A stretch of DNA of 64,000 nt from KBS50 sp042434095 (lineage in GTDB: Bacteria > Actinomycetota > Actinomycetes > Mycobacteriales > Micromonosporaceae), in contig NZ_JBHLUE010000007.1 in NCBI RefSeq assembly GCF_042434095.1, positions 28,790 through 92,789 on the forward strand, written 5' to 3'. How positions within the stretch are numbered: position 1 is the stretch's first letter; each line of letters begins with the position of its first letter. Of the stretch, positions 26,080-34,658 are shown one piece after another. A program made the position numbers and the translations under genes. The notes beneath the pieces were generated by a model, which ran no database searches, was not told where the DNA came from, and was given only the letters and a program-made list of their open reading frames with translations.

Positions 26080-27508
26080 CCGGCCCGGCCGGGAGGCGCG
26101 GAGCGGTCGGCCCGCCTGGATCGGTCTCGACGGCCGGATCGGTCGGTACGGCCGGATCGGTCAGGACGGCCCGATCCGTCGGGACGACGGCGCGACGCCG
26201 CCCGAGCGGGGCGAACGGGAGCAGCGCGACCAGCTGACCGGCCGCCACCACCAGGATCAGTTGCCGCGCCGACAGGTGCGCGGCCAGCACCCCGGTGCTC
26301 GCGGCGCCCAGCGCGTACCCGCCGGTCTTGACGCTCGCCGCGGTGGCCGCCAGCTGCGCGTACCGGTGCGGTGGGACGCTGGACTGGCGGATCGCGAGGG
26401 TGGCCGCGAACACCGGCCCGTCGCACAGCCCGGCGAGCACCGCGAGCGGCAGCGCCACCGCCAGCGAGGGCGCCCCGGCCACCGCGGTGAGGCTGAGGCC
26501 GTACCCGACCAGCGCGGCCATCAGCACGCCGGCCGGCGTGAAGCGGCGCAACAGGCGGGCCGAGACCAGCGCGCCGGCGAGCGCGCCGGCGCTCAGCGCG
26601 GTCAGCAGCCACCCCCCGCGGGCGGCCGGCTGGCCGAGCTGGATCGCCAGCAGCGGCACGGTCACCGGCAGCAGCCCCGACACGGCATGGGCCACCGTGG
26701 TGGCGATCGTGGCGGCCCGCAGCAGCGGCGCCCGGACCAGCAGGCGTACCCCGTCCACCAACGCCGGACCCAGCCGCTCCCGGCCAGCGGCCCCGGCCGG
26801 GGGCGCGCCGTCGGTGGCCGGGGCGGGGCCGTCGGTGGCCGGGGCGGGGCCGTCGGTGGCCGGGGCGGGGCCGTCGGTGGCCGGGGCGGGGCCCGGTGCG
26901 GGCCGCCGGGGGCCCGTCGGCGCGGCGAGCACCAGCAGCACGGCCGCGGCGGCCAGCCCGGCCGTGCCGGCCAGCGCCGCCCCGGCGCCGGCCGAGCCCG
27001 CCACGGCGGCCACCAGCGCCGGTCCGGCCAGCCCGGCCACGTTGTAGCTGGCCGAGTCGGCGGCGTTCGCCCGTGGCAGCGCCGCAGCGGGCACCACCAG
27101 GGGAACCAGGCTGCTGAAGCCGCCGGTGAGCAGCGGCGCCGTGCTGCCGGCCAGCAGACCGAGGCCGATCAGCGCTCCACCCGGCGCGCGGCCCGCGAGC
27201 AACAACACGCCGATGAGGGCGGCGGCCAGCACCAGCTGGTTGGCCAGGAACAGCACCCGCTTGCGGCGCAGCCGGTCCAGCACCGCGCCGAGGACCGGGC
27301 CGGTCACCAGGGTCGGCAGGGCGAAGGCCGACACGACCAGGCCGGCCAGCCGCGGATCCGCCGTGCGGGCGATGACGTACAGCACCACGCCGACGCCGGC
27401 GGCCTCGTCGGCCAGCCGGGCCACGGTGGCCGCGGTGAGCAACCGGATCCCGCGCCGGCCCAGCCGCCCGGGGTGTGCGGAACCGGGAACCGCTGTAACG
27501 GTTTGCAT
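26021..27508 (-). CDS. MFS transporter (drug-efflux type)
   Basis: 495 residues from the ATG at 27508. About twelve hydrophobic helices, with RLADEAAGVGVVLYVIARTADPRLAGLVVSAF at the start and DRLRRKRVLFLANQLV as the loop 2-3 motif A-like segment. The central cytoplasmic loop carries a tandem APATDGP repeat (encoded at 26808-26895). The C-terminus is an unusual hydrophilic tail with repeated TDPAV units. The start lies 7 nt from a TACGGT -10, so the mRNA is probably leaderless. It is divergent from the CGNR regulator, and its 3' end runs 59 nt into the convergent carboxypeptidase gene. Substrate unknown; likely an exporter. Confidence 0.85.
   Translation of the reverse strand: MQTVTAVPGSAHPGRLGRRGIRLLTAATVARLADEAAGVGVVLYVIARTADPRLAGLVVSAFALPTLVTGPVLGAVLDRLRRKRVLFLANQLVLAAALIGVLLLAGRAPGGALIGLGLLAGSTAPLLTGGFSSLVPLVVPAAALPRANAADSASYNVAGLAGPALVAAVAGSAGAGAALAGTAGLAAAAVLLVLAAPTGPRRPAPGPAPATDGPAPATDGPAPATDGPAPATDGAPPAGAAGRERLGPALVDGVRLLVRAPLLRAATIATTVAHAVSGLLPVTVPLLAIQLGQPAARGGWLLTALSAGALAGALVSARLLRRFTPAGVLMAALVGYGLSLTAVAGAPSLAVALPLAVLAGLCDGPVFAATLAIRQSSVPPHRYAQLAATAASVKTGGYALGAASTGVLAAHLSARQLILVVAAGQLVALLPFAPLGRRRAVVPTDRAVLTDPAVPTDPAVETDPGGPTAPRLPAGPVSGPGGGRRAAVGCGRPPR
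26808..26895. repeat. 21-bp tandem repeat inside the MFS gene
   Basis: About four copies of a 21-bp unit (GGGGCCGTCGGTGGCCGGGGC) encode the heptad APATDGP in the central loop of the transporter. The unit is a multiple of three, so copy-number change would keep the frame. Confidence 0.85.
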
Positions 27509-27559
27509 GCTTGGTACCGTAACCGATGTAGTAACGGTTTGCTCGGCGAGTACCGTAAC
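27495..27559. promoter_or_regulatory. 36-bp direct repeat forming the shared CGNR/MFS promoter
   Basis: GTAACGGTTTGC-N8-TACCGTAAC occurs at 27495-27523 and again at 27531-27559, exactly 36 bp later. Within each copy the outer halves are a near inverted repeat. TACCGT of copy 2 ends 6 nt before the CGNR ATG (27563), and the opposite strand of copy 1 gives TACGGT ending 7 nt before the MFS ATG (27508). So both -10 boxes lie in the repeat and both messages are probably leaderless. Likely operator of the CGNR protein. Confidence 0.65.
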
Positions 27560-27562
27560 GAC

Positions 27563-28132
27563 ATGACGGCAGGCGTGCGCTTCGGCTTCACCCGCTGGGC
27601 CCGGCTGGCCGCGGCGCTGGTCAACACCGCGCCCGCGCCGCGGCACGGCGATCTGCTCACCGCCCCGGAGCAGCTCCGCGACCTGCTGCTGGCGCACGAC
27701 GAGCCCGGCACCGTCCGCATCACCCCGGCGGACCTCGCCGACGCCCGCGCCGGCCGCACGGACCTGGCGGCCGTGTTCGCCGCGACCGGGGACGATGCGC
27801 GGCTCGCCGCGCGCCTCAACGATCTGCTCGGCCGCACCGCCCGACCGCGCCTGGTCGACCACCCCGGCGGCGTGCCGCTGCACCTGCACGTCGAGGCCCC
27901 CGACGCCAACTGGGGCGGTTGGCTGACCGCGTCCGGCGCCATGGGCTTGGCCCTGATGATCGCGGAACACGGTGTCGAGGTGATCGGCGTGTGCGCCGCC
28001 GCCGACTGCCCGCACGGCGTGCTGCGGGTCGGTCCCGGCCCGGCCCGGCGGTTCTGCGACGCCGCCTGCGCCAACCGCACGAGGGTGGCCGCGCACCGGG
28101 CCGCCCGGCGGGCCCCGGGCGGCGCCACGTAG
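27563..28132 (+). CDS. CGNR zinc-finger/ABATE-domain regulator
   Basis: 189 residues. The N-terminal two-thirds match the ABATE domain found with CGNR fingers (ALVNTA near the start, PEQLRDLLLAHDEPG). The C-terminal finger reads VCAAADCPHG...RRFCDAACANRTRVAAHRARR, where the family's CGNR is CANR; the four Cys are kept. Such proteins are presumed stress-linked transcription regulators. It is divergent from an MFS exporter across a 54-nt gap that holds two direct repeats, so control of the exporter and itself is the simplest reading. A second CGNR gene at 62042 is likewise divergent from a transporter. Confidence 0.82.
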   Translation: MTAGVRFGFTRWARLAAALVNTAPAPRHGDLLTAPEQLRDLLLAHDEPGTVRITPADLADARAGRTDLAAVFAATGDDARLAARLNDLLGRTARPRLVDHPGGVPLHLHVEAPDANWGGWLTASGAMGLALMIAEHGVEVIGVCAAADCPHGVLRVGPGPARRFCDAACANRTRVAAHRAARRAPGGAT

Positions 28133-28149
28133 CCCGCCGTCCGCGGTCC

Positions 28150-28190
28150 GCCGTCGGCCGTCCGCCGTCGCCGTCGCCGTCGCCGTCGCG
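28150..28190. repeat. CCGTCG microsatellite-like stretch
   Basis: Repeats of CCGTCG/CCGCCGTCG run just after the CGNR gene stop. No coding or regulatory role is apparent. Confidence 0.5.
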
Positions 28191-28198
28191 CGGAGCGG

Positions 28199-28250
28199 TT
28201 AAGAAGGGGCCCTTCCGCTACAAAGAGCGATAACAAGGGGCCCTTCCTTC
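28199..28250. repeat. Paired GAAGGG-G-CCCTTC intergenic element (Micromonosporaceae-like)
   Basis: TTAAGAAGGGGCCCTTCC (28199-28216) and TAACAAGGGGCCCTTCC (28231-28247) flank a short AT-richer spacer with AAAGAGCGA. Each half contains a near-palindromic arm pair, and the two halves can also pair with each other. I recall very similar elements scattered through Micromonospora and Salinispora genomes, often behind genes. Here it follows the CGNR gene and may serve as its terminator. Confidence 0.6.
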
Positions 28251-28382
28251 CAGGGGGCCGGGCAGGGCGGCCGTCGGGCGGGGCGGTCGATCTTTGGGTA
28301 ACGTCAGCTCCGACCGCGGGCCGCCGGGGACGATCCGGCGCAGCCGTCCGGGCCGCGGGCACAGCCGAAGGGATGGGATCGG

Positions 28383-29927
28383 GTGACGAGCGGCGGTTCC
28401 TCGCAGCCCCGGCGGTCGGGCGTGGTGATCGGCGTGGACCTCGGGACCACCAGCACCAAGGCGGTGGCGTACGACACCGGCGGCCGGTCCCTCGGCTCGC
28501 ACTCGGTGGCGTACCCGCTCGACGAGCCGCACCCCGGCTACGCCGAGCAGGACCCGAACCTCATCTGGGAAGCCGTGCTGGAGACCACCCGGACCGTGGT
28601 GGCCGACCTGGACCGGCCGGTGGCCGGCCTGTCGTTCAGCACCGCCATGCACGGCCTGATCGGGCTGGACGCCGGCGGCGACCCGCTGACCCCCTCGGTC
28701 ACCTGGGCCGACTCGCGGGCCAGCGCGCAGGCCGAACGGCTGCGCTCGGCGCCGGGCGGGCTGGAGCTGCACCGCCGCACCGGCACCCCGCTGCACCCGA
28801 TGGCCCCGCTGCCCAAGCTGGTCTGGTTCGCCGAGGAGGCCCCCGAGCTGTTCCGCCGGGTGGCGCACTGGGTCGGCATCAAGGATCTCGTCCTGCGCCG
28901 GCTCTGCGGCGAGCTGGTCACCGACCACTCGGTCGCCTCCGGCACCGGCCTGCTGGACATCCACCGCCTGGACTGGGACGCCGAGGCGCTGACCATCGCC
29001 GGCATCCGCCCCGACCAGCTGCCCCGGCTGGTGCCCAGCACCACCGTGCTGCCCGCCCTCACCCCGGATGCCGCCCGGGCCACCGGCCTGCCGGCGCAGA
29101 CCCCGGTCGTGGTGGGCGCGGGCGACGGGCCGCTGGCCAACCTGGGCCTGGGCGCCGTACGCCCCGGGGTGGCCGCCTGCTCGATCGGCACCAGCGGCGC
29201 CATCCGGGTGATGGTGGAGCGGCCGAGCGTGGATCCGCAGGGCCGGGTGTTCTGCTACGCGCTGACCGAGGACCGGTGGGCGGTGGGCGGCGCCATCAAC
29301 AACGGCGGCATCGTGCTCAACTGGGCCGGCGAGGCGCTCGCTCCCGACCTCGGCGAGCATCCCGAGGAGGAGCTGCTCGCCCTGGCCGCCCGAGCGCCGG
29401 CCGGATCCGACGGGCTGATCATGCTGCCGTACCTGCTCAGCGAGCGGGCGCCGCACTGGAGCGCGCTGCCGCGCGGGGCGTACGTGGGGCTGACCAACGC
29501 GCACCGCCGGGAGCACCTGGTCCGGGCCGCCATCGAGGGCGTCTGCCAGCAGCTCGCCCTGGTGCTCCAGTCGGTGCGGGCCGCCGGCAACGAGGTGCAC
29601 GAGGTACGGGCCAGCGGTGGCTTCGCGCGCAGCCCGCTGTGGCGGCAGCTGCTGGCCGACGCGCTCGGGATGGACGTGCAGTTCCCCGCCGGGCACGAGG
29701 GCTCGAGCTTCGGGGCCGCGCTGCTCGGCATGCAGGCGCTGGGCCTGATCCCGTCGGTGGACGTGGCCGCCGACCTGGTCGAGATCACCGAGACCGTCCA
29801 GCCCGAGCCGAAGGCGGCCGAGACGTACGCGGCGCTGCTGCCGCTGTTCGCGGACCTGTACGACGCGCTCGGCCCGACCTACCAGGCGCTGCGCCGGTTC
29901 ACCGCGGAGCAGCCCGCCACCCCCTGA
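28383..29927 (+). CDS. gntK: FGGY-family carbohydrate kinase, probable gluconokinase
   Basis: 514 residues from a GTG. GVVIGVDLGTTSTKAVAYD (13-31) is the phosphate-binding start of FGGY kinases. GLSFSTAMHGLIGLD, TWADSRA and SGTGLLDIH are the conserved sugar-site segments. CSIGTSGAIRV near 267-277 and EVRASGGFARSPLWRQLLAD near 405-424 form the second lobe. The closest named group is the Bacillus-type gluconate kinase/xylulokinase branch. The GntP permease 60 nt downstream makes gluconate the best guess, so the product would be 6-phosphogluconate entering the pentose phosphate pathway. The regulator is not adjacent. Confidence 0.82.
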   Translation: MTSGGSSQPRRSGVVIGVDLGTTSTKAVAYDTGGRSLGSHSVAYPLDEPHPGYAEQDPNLIWEAVLETTRTVVADLDRPVAGLSFSTAMHGLIGLDAGGDPLTPSVTWADSRASAQAERLRSAPGGLELHRRTGTPLHPMAPLPKLVWFAEEAPELFRRVAHWVGIKDLVLRRLCGELVTDHSVASGTGLLDIHRLDWDAEALTIAGIRPDQLPRLVPSTTVLPALTPDAARATGLPAQTPVVVGAGDGPLANLGLGAVRPGVAACSIGTSGAIRVMVERPSVDPQGRVFCYALTEDRWAVGGAINNGGIVLNWAGEALAPDLGEHPEEELLALAARAPAGSDGLIMLPYLLSERAPHWSALPRGAYVGLTNAHRREHLVRAAIEGVCQQLALVLQSVRAAGNEVHEVRASGGFARSPLWRQLLADALGMDVQFPAGHEGSSFGAALLGMQALGLIPSVDVAADLVEITETVQPEPKAAETYAALLPLFADLYDALGPTYQALRRFTAEQPATP

Positions 29928-29987
29928 TCCATGCCACCGGGGTGGCGTCCGCTCCCCCGGCACCAACCCGAGGAAGGTCGTGAACCC

Positions 29988-31523
29988 ATGACCCATCTCG
30001 CCGCCGAGGCGGCCAGCCGGGCCGGCAACGGCCAGCTCATCACCGCCGCGCTGCTGGGCATCGCCGCGGTCGTCGTGCTGATCGCCTGGGGCAAGGTCCA
30101 CCCGTTCCTGTCGCTGATCATCGGTGCGGCGGTGCTGGGCGCGGTGGCCGGCCTCGCGCCACAGAAGATGATCGACTCGTTCACCGGCGGCGTCGGGTCG
30201 ACGGTGGGCAGCGTCGGCCTACTGATCGCGCTCGGCGCGATGATCGGTGGCCTGCTGGCCGAGTCCGGCGGCGCCGACGGGATCGTGAGCCGGGTGGTCA
30301 GCCGGGTCTCCGGTTCCGCCCTGCCGTGGGCGATGGCCGGCGTCGCGGCCCTGATCGGCCTGCCGCTCTTCTTCGAGGTCGGCGTGGTCCTGCTGGTGCC
30401 GATCGTGCTGCTGGTGTCCCGCCGCTCGGACGTACCGCTGATGCGGGTCGGCATCCCGGCGCTGGCCGGCCTGTCGGTGCTGCACGGCCTCGTGCCGCCG
30501 CACCCGGGCCCGCTGGTGGCGATCGCCGCGCTGAAGGCCGACCTCGGCCTCACCCTGGCGCTCGGGCTGCTCGTCGCGATCCCCACGGTGATCGTGGCCG
30601 GCCCGCTGTTCGGCAACTTCATCGCCCGGTACGTGCCGGCCGTGGCGCCGGAGTCGCTGCTGCCGAGCCGCGCGGGCGGCCCCGTCGCCGGCGCCGACCG
30701 GGAGCGCGCGGTCGGCGACCGGCAGCGCGCGGCCGACGGGAACCGGACCGACGCCGACGGCGACCTGCTCACCGAGGACGACCTGATCAACCCGGGTACG
30801 GGTCGACCCGGCGCGCCGGTGGACGACAGCGGCACCGAGACCACGCCCCGGCGGCGCACGCCGGCGTTCTGGCCGGCGGTGCTGACCGTGCTGCTGCCGA
30901 TCGTGCTCATGCTGCTGCGGGCCGTGGGCGAGCTGACCCTGGACAAGGGCACCACGGCGCGCACCACCCTGGACATCATCGGCACCCCGGTGGTGGCCCT
31001 GCTCGCGGGCGTTCTGGTGGCCATGTTCACCCTCGGTCGCCAGGCCGGGTTCAACCGCGCCCAGACGTCGGCCGTGCTCGGCGGCTCGCTGCCGCCGATC
31101 GCCGGCATCCTGCTGATCGTGGCCGCGGGCGGCGGCTTCAAGCAGGTACTCGTGGACGCCGGGGTGGGCAACATGGTGGCCGACGCGGCCAAGGGCGCCA
31201 GCATCTCGCCGCTGCTGCTGGGCTGGCTGGTGGCGGTGGGCATCCGGGTGGCCACCGGGTCGGCCACGGTGGCCACGATCACCGCGGCCGGCATCGTGGC
31301 GCCGCTCGCGCAGGGCCTGGACCGGCCCGGTGTGGCGCTGCTGGCGCTGGCCGTCGGGTGCGGGTCGCTGTTCTTCTCGCACGTCAACGACGCCGGGTTC
31401 TGGCTGGTCAAGGAGTACTTCGGGCTGACCGTCGGGCAGACCATCAAGAGCTGGTCGGTGATGGAGACGATCATCTCGGTGGTCGGCTTCCTGGGCGTGC
31501 TGCTGCTCAACCTGATCGTCTGA
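29988..31523 (+). CDS. gntP: GntP-family gluconate:H+ symporter
   Basis: 511 residues from the ATG at 29988, with GAGGAAGG upstream. About 12-14 hydrophobic helices; VLHGLVPPHPGPLVAIAALKADLG near 163-186 is the GntP signature, and HVNDAGFWLVKEYFGLT near 465-481 is the conserved C-terminal site. A hydrophilic central loop of about 65 residues (roughly 225-290, rich in Asp/Arg/Gly) is longer than in E. coli GntP. It should bring gluconate or a related sugar acid in with protons, feeding the kinase encoded upstream in the same operon. Confidence 0.88.
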   Translation: MTHLAAEAASRAGNGQLITAALLGIAAVVVLIAWGKVHPFLSLIIGAAVLGAVAGLAPQKMIDSFTGGVGSTVGSVGLLIALGAMIGGLLAESGGADGIVSRVVSRVSGSALPWAMAGVAALIGLPLFFEVGVVLLVPIVLLVSRRSDVPLMRVGIPALAGLSVLHGLVPPHPGPLVAIAALKADLGLTLALGLLVAIPTVIVAGPLFGNFIARYVPAVAPESLLPSRAGGPVAGADRERAVGDRQRAADGNRTDADGDLLTEDDLINPGTGRPGAPVDDSGTETTPRRRTPAFWPAVLTVLLPIVLMLLRAVGELTLDKGTTARTTLDIIGTPVVALLAGVLVAMFTLGRQAGFNRAQTSAVLGGSLPPIAGILLIVAAGGGFKQVLVDAGVGNMVADAAKGASISPLLLGWLVAVGIRVATGSATVATITAAGIVAPLAQGLDRPGVALLALAVGCGSLFFSHVNDAGFWLVKEYFGLTVGQTIKSWSVMETIISVVGFLGVLLLNLIV

Positions 31524-31579
31524 GCGCGGTCGCCCGGGGCCGGTTCCGCCCGGCCACCGGTGACCCGGGCCCGACCCGG

Positions 31580-34528
31580 CTACTCGGGGAAGCGGAGCAC
31601 CACCAGCGCCTGGTCGTCCTCGGTGGCCGGGAGCCGGTCCATCACCACCGTGGCCACCGCGTCGGCGGTGCGGCCGGCCGCCTCGGTGAGCACCGCCCCC
31701 AGCGCGGCCACCCCGGCCGGGTAGTCCCGTTGGCGCAGCTCCACCAGGCCGTCGGTGAAGGCGACCAGCAGGTCGCCGGGCCCGGCCGACAGCACCGTCG
31801 GCGGGACCGTCTCCTGCACCAGACCGAACGGCAGCGACCGGGCGGTGCCGACCGGTTCGGCGTGCTCGCCGCGGCGCACCCACAACGGGTGCGGGTGGCC
31901 GGCCCGCACCACCTCGACCCGGCGCCGGTCCGGGTCGACCAGCATGATGAGGCAGGTGCCCAGGAAGGCCCGGCCGAGCAGCTCGGTCACCCGGGCGAAG
32001 ACCTCACCCAGCGGGACGCCCAGCATGATCAGGGTCCGCACCACGGTCCGCAGCTGGGCCATGTCGGCCGCGGCCTCCACCTGGTGCCCGACCACGTCGC
32101 CCACCACCACGGCCAACCGGCCGCCGTCGACGGGGATGAGGTCGTACCAGTCGCCGCCGAGGTTGAGCCCGGTCATCGCCGGCCGGTAGCGCACCGCCAC
32201 GTCGAGCCCGGGCGGCGGTTCGCCGACCGTGTCGAACAGCCGGCCGGCCAGCCGGCTCACCAGGTCGTGCTCGGCGGCGGCCAGCCGGACCCGCTCGAGG
32301 GCCTGCTCGCAGAGGTCGGCGACGGTGTCCAGCACGGCCAGGTCGGTGGCCCGGAACGGCCGGGCCCGGGACCAGCCCAGGCCGAGGGCCGCGATCGGGC
32401 GCCGCCCGACGTCCAGCAGCGGCAGCGCCACGGTCGTCACCAGGCCGCCGTCCCCCGAGGTGTCGACCAGGCCCGGGTAGCGCCGGCGGAACGCCTCCCG
32501 GTCCGCCAGCACGATCCGCTCCCCGGTGCGCAGGCACTCGGCGATCGGTCGCGGGTCGTCGATGGTCATCCCGCGGTACGGGTCGGCCAGTCCCGACGGC
32601 ACCGAGCCCTGGTGGCACAGTCGCACCCGCCGGCCGCCCTCGCGGACCAGCAGCCCGGGCTCGACCGCGCCCAGCACCGGCGGCACGGCCGCCAGGATGG
32701 CCTCGATCGCCTCCGGCACCGTCCGGGCGGTGCTGAGCCGGGCCGCCAGGTCGGCCGTGGCCCGGGTGGACCGGATCAGCTCGGCCCGCTGCAGCGCCTG
32801 GCTGGCCAGCCCGGCCGAGGTGGCCAGCAGGCTGTCCAGCGCGTCGTCCCGGCGCACCGGCACGGCCCAGTCGAGCTGCATGGCGCCCAGCGGGGTGCCG
32901 TCGGCATGGTGCAGCGGCACGCAGATCCCGCGAACCAGGGCGGGCGCCCCCGGTCCCGCCGGCTCCCCCGGCTCGGTCGGCTCCCCCGGCTCGGTCGGCT
33001 CGCCCGGTTCTGCCGGCTCGGCCGGGTCCGGCAGCACGCGGTTCTCCCGCACCACGGCGGTCAGCGCCAGGTCGGCGTCGAGGTCCAGCCGCTCGTGCAC
33101 GACGTCGCCGGTCGGGTCGGCGCAGCGCACCGCGTGCAGCGTGGGCTGACCCGGCTCGGCCACCGCGATCCGTACCTCGCGCGCCAGGAACACCGCCCGG
33201 AGGTGCCCGGCGATGGTCCGCAGGATCTCGTCGGGGGCCTGTGCCGTGCTGAGGTCCCCGGCGAACCGGGCCAGCGCCTCGGCCCGGCGCAGGGTCCGCC
33301 GCCGCTCGGCCTCCGCCAGCCGCTCGGCGGTGAGGTCGGTGGCGTACGCGAGCCAGTGCAGCGGCTCGCGGACCAGGGCCACCACCCCGATCAGCACCGG
33401 CACCGGATGGCCGTCGCGGTGCCGGTACTCCTTCGCGTACGCCTGCGCGCGGCCGGTGTCGGCGAGCTCCTTGAGGGCCTCCGCGTCCGCCTCCTCGAAC
33501 CCCGGCGGGGTGAGTTCCGGCCAGCTCAGCCGGCCCGCGGCGACGTCGTCGCGGTCGTACCCCAGCAGGGCCAGGAACGCGTCGTTGGCCTCGGTGATCC
33601 GCTCCCCCACCCCGCCGAAGACGGCGAGCACGTCGGCCGAGGCGAGCCGCTCGTACCGGGCCCGCTCGGCGCCGAGCGCCTCCCGCAGCCGGGTCCGCTC
33701 GCTGACGTCCACGACGGTGCAGCCGACCCCGATGGTGGTCTGCGGTCGCCCACCGCCGTGGGCCGGCGGCTCGGCCAGCCGGATCGGGAAATAGCTGGCC
33801 ACCACGTGCTGGATCCGGTCCGGCTGCCGCTCGTCGGGCAACGAGAACTCGACGCCGCTGATTCCGCCATCGGTCAGCGCCTCCCGCATCAGCGCGGCCA
33901 CCCGGTCGCCGATCAGCGGCAGCACCTCGGCCGGGGTGCGTCCCAGGTGCTCCGCCTCGGTGCGCCCGTTCAGCGCGGCCAGCGCCGGGTTGACGTACTG
34001 GAATCGCAGGTCGGTGTCCACCCAGCCGAAGCCGACCGGGGAGCTGGCCAGCATGGCCTCGCTGATGGCCGCGGTCCGGCCGGCGGCCTGCTCGGCCGTG
34101 ACCAGGTCCTGCACGTCGGTGAACGTGCCGAGCCACTCGACGATCCGGCCCCGCTCGTCCCGCAGCGCCGTGCTGCGGGCGGCCACGTGCCGGTACCGCC
34201 CGCTGGCCGCGTGCCAGATCCGGAAGCTGGACCGGTAGATCCGGGCGCCGGCGTCCAGCGCCTCACCCCAGGCCCGGCGGACCCGGTCGAGGTCGTCCGG
34301 ATGGATCACGCTGGACCAGCCGTCGCCGGCGTACTCCGGCCAGCTCTGGCCCGTGTACGCCTCCCAGGATCGCTGGGCCGCGGTGACCCGCCCGTCGGCG
34401 TCGGTGGTCCAGATGATCGCCGCGGACGCCTCGACCAGCGCGCGGAACCGCCGGTCGGGGTCGACGGGCCCGGCCACGCCGCCGGCACCACCCTCGCCCG
34501 GTCGCGGCATCGGTCGGGCGTCGCTCAC
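31580..34528 (-). CDS. Multi-sensor PP2C (SpoIIE-type) phosphatase with PAS and GAF domains
   Basis: 982 residues from the GTG at 34528, which has GGAGGT 7 nt upstream. The order is PAS/PAC (about 26-145, FRALVEASAAIIWTTDADGR), a second PAS (about 150-270, SPVGFGWVDTDLRFQYVNPA), a third PAS (about 290-410, ITEANDAFLALLGYDRDDV), two GAF-like regions (about 420-750), and a C-terminal PP2C/SpoIIE domain (NLGGDWYDLIPVDGGRLAVV, then LLVAFTDGLVELR). The metal-binding Asp residues are present. Such phosphatases usually act on anti-sigma-factor antagonists. A Glu-Pro-Gly repeat links the GAF parts. No anti-sigma gene is adjacent, so the partner is unknown. No membrane helices: cytoplasmic. Confidence 0.88.
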   Translation of the reverse strand: MSDARPMPRPGEGGAGGVAGPVDPDRRFRALVEASAAIIWTTDADGRVTAAQRSWEAYTGQSWPEYAGDGWSSVIHPDDLDRVRRAWGEALDAGARIYRSSFRIWHAASGRYRHVAARSTALRDERGRIVEWLGTFTDVQDLVTAEQAAGRTAAISEAMLASSPVGFGWVDTDLRFQYVNPALAALNGRTEAEHLGRTPAEVLPLIGDRVAALMREALTDGGISGVEFSLPDERQPDRIQHVVASYFPIRLAEPPAHGGGRPQTTIGVGCTVVDVSERTRLREALGAERARYERLASADVLAVFGGVGERITEANDAFLALLGYDRDDVAAGRLSWPELTPPGFEEADAEALKELADTGRAQAYAKEYRHRDGHPVPVLIGVVALVREPLHWLAYATDLTAERLAEAERRRTLRRAEALARFAGDLSTAQAPDEILRTIAGHLRAVFLAREVRIAVAEPGQPTLHAVRCADPTGDVVHERLDLDADLALTAVVRENRVLPDPAEPAEPGEPTEPGEPTEPGEPAGPGAPALVRGICVPLHHADGTPLGAMQLDWAVPVRRDDALDSLLATSAGLASQALQRAELIRSTRATADLAARLSTARTVPEAIEAILAAVPPVLGAVEPGLLVREGGRRVRLCHQGSVPSGLADPYRGMTIDDPRPIAECLRTGERIVLADREAFRRRYPGLVDTSGDGGLVTTVALPLLDVGRRPIAALGLGWSRARPFRATDLAVLDTVADLCEQALERVRLAAAEHDLVSRLAGRLFDTVGEPPPGLDVAVRYRPAMTGLNLGGDWYDLIPVDGGRLAVVVGDVVGHQVEAAADMAQLRTVVRTLIMLGVPLGEVFARVTELLGRAFLGTCLIMLVDPDRRRVEVVRAGHPHPLWVRRGEHAEPVGTARSLPFGLVQETVPPTVLSAGPGDLLVAFTDGLVELRQRDYPAGVAALGAVLTEAAGRTADAVATVVMDRLPATEDDQALVVLRFPE

Positions 34529-34658
34529 ACCGGCGACCTCCACCCGCTGGCCGGCTCTGGACACCGGCACCGTACCACCGTGCCGGAGCCGGGCCACCTG
34601 CCCGAACGGCGCGGAATTGCGATGGTGGCCGGGCGGCGGCTTGTGGCAGGGTGCCCGG

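Noticed and set aside
27495..27559. CRISPR-like interpretation of the 36-bp direct repeat.
   Set aside because: Only two units, both within a divergent promoter and partly different internally; no spacers or cas genes.
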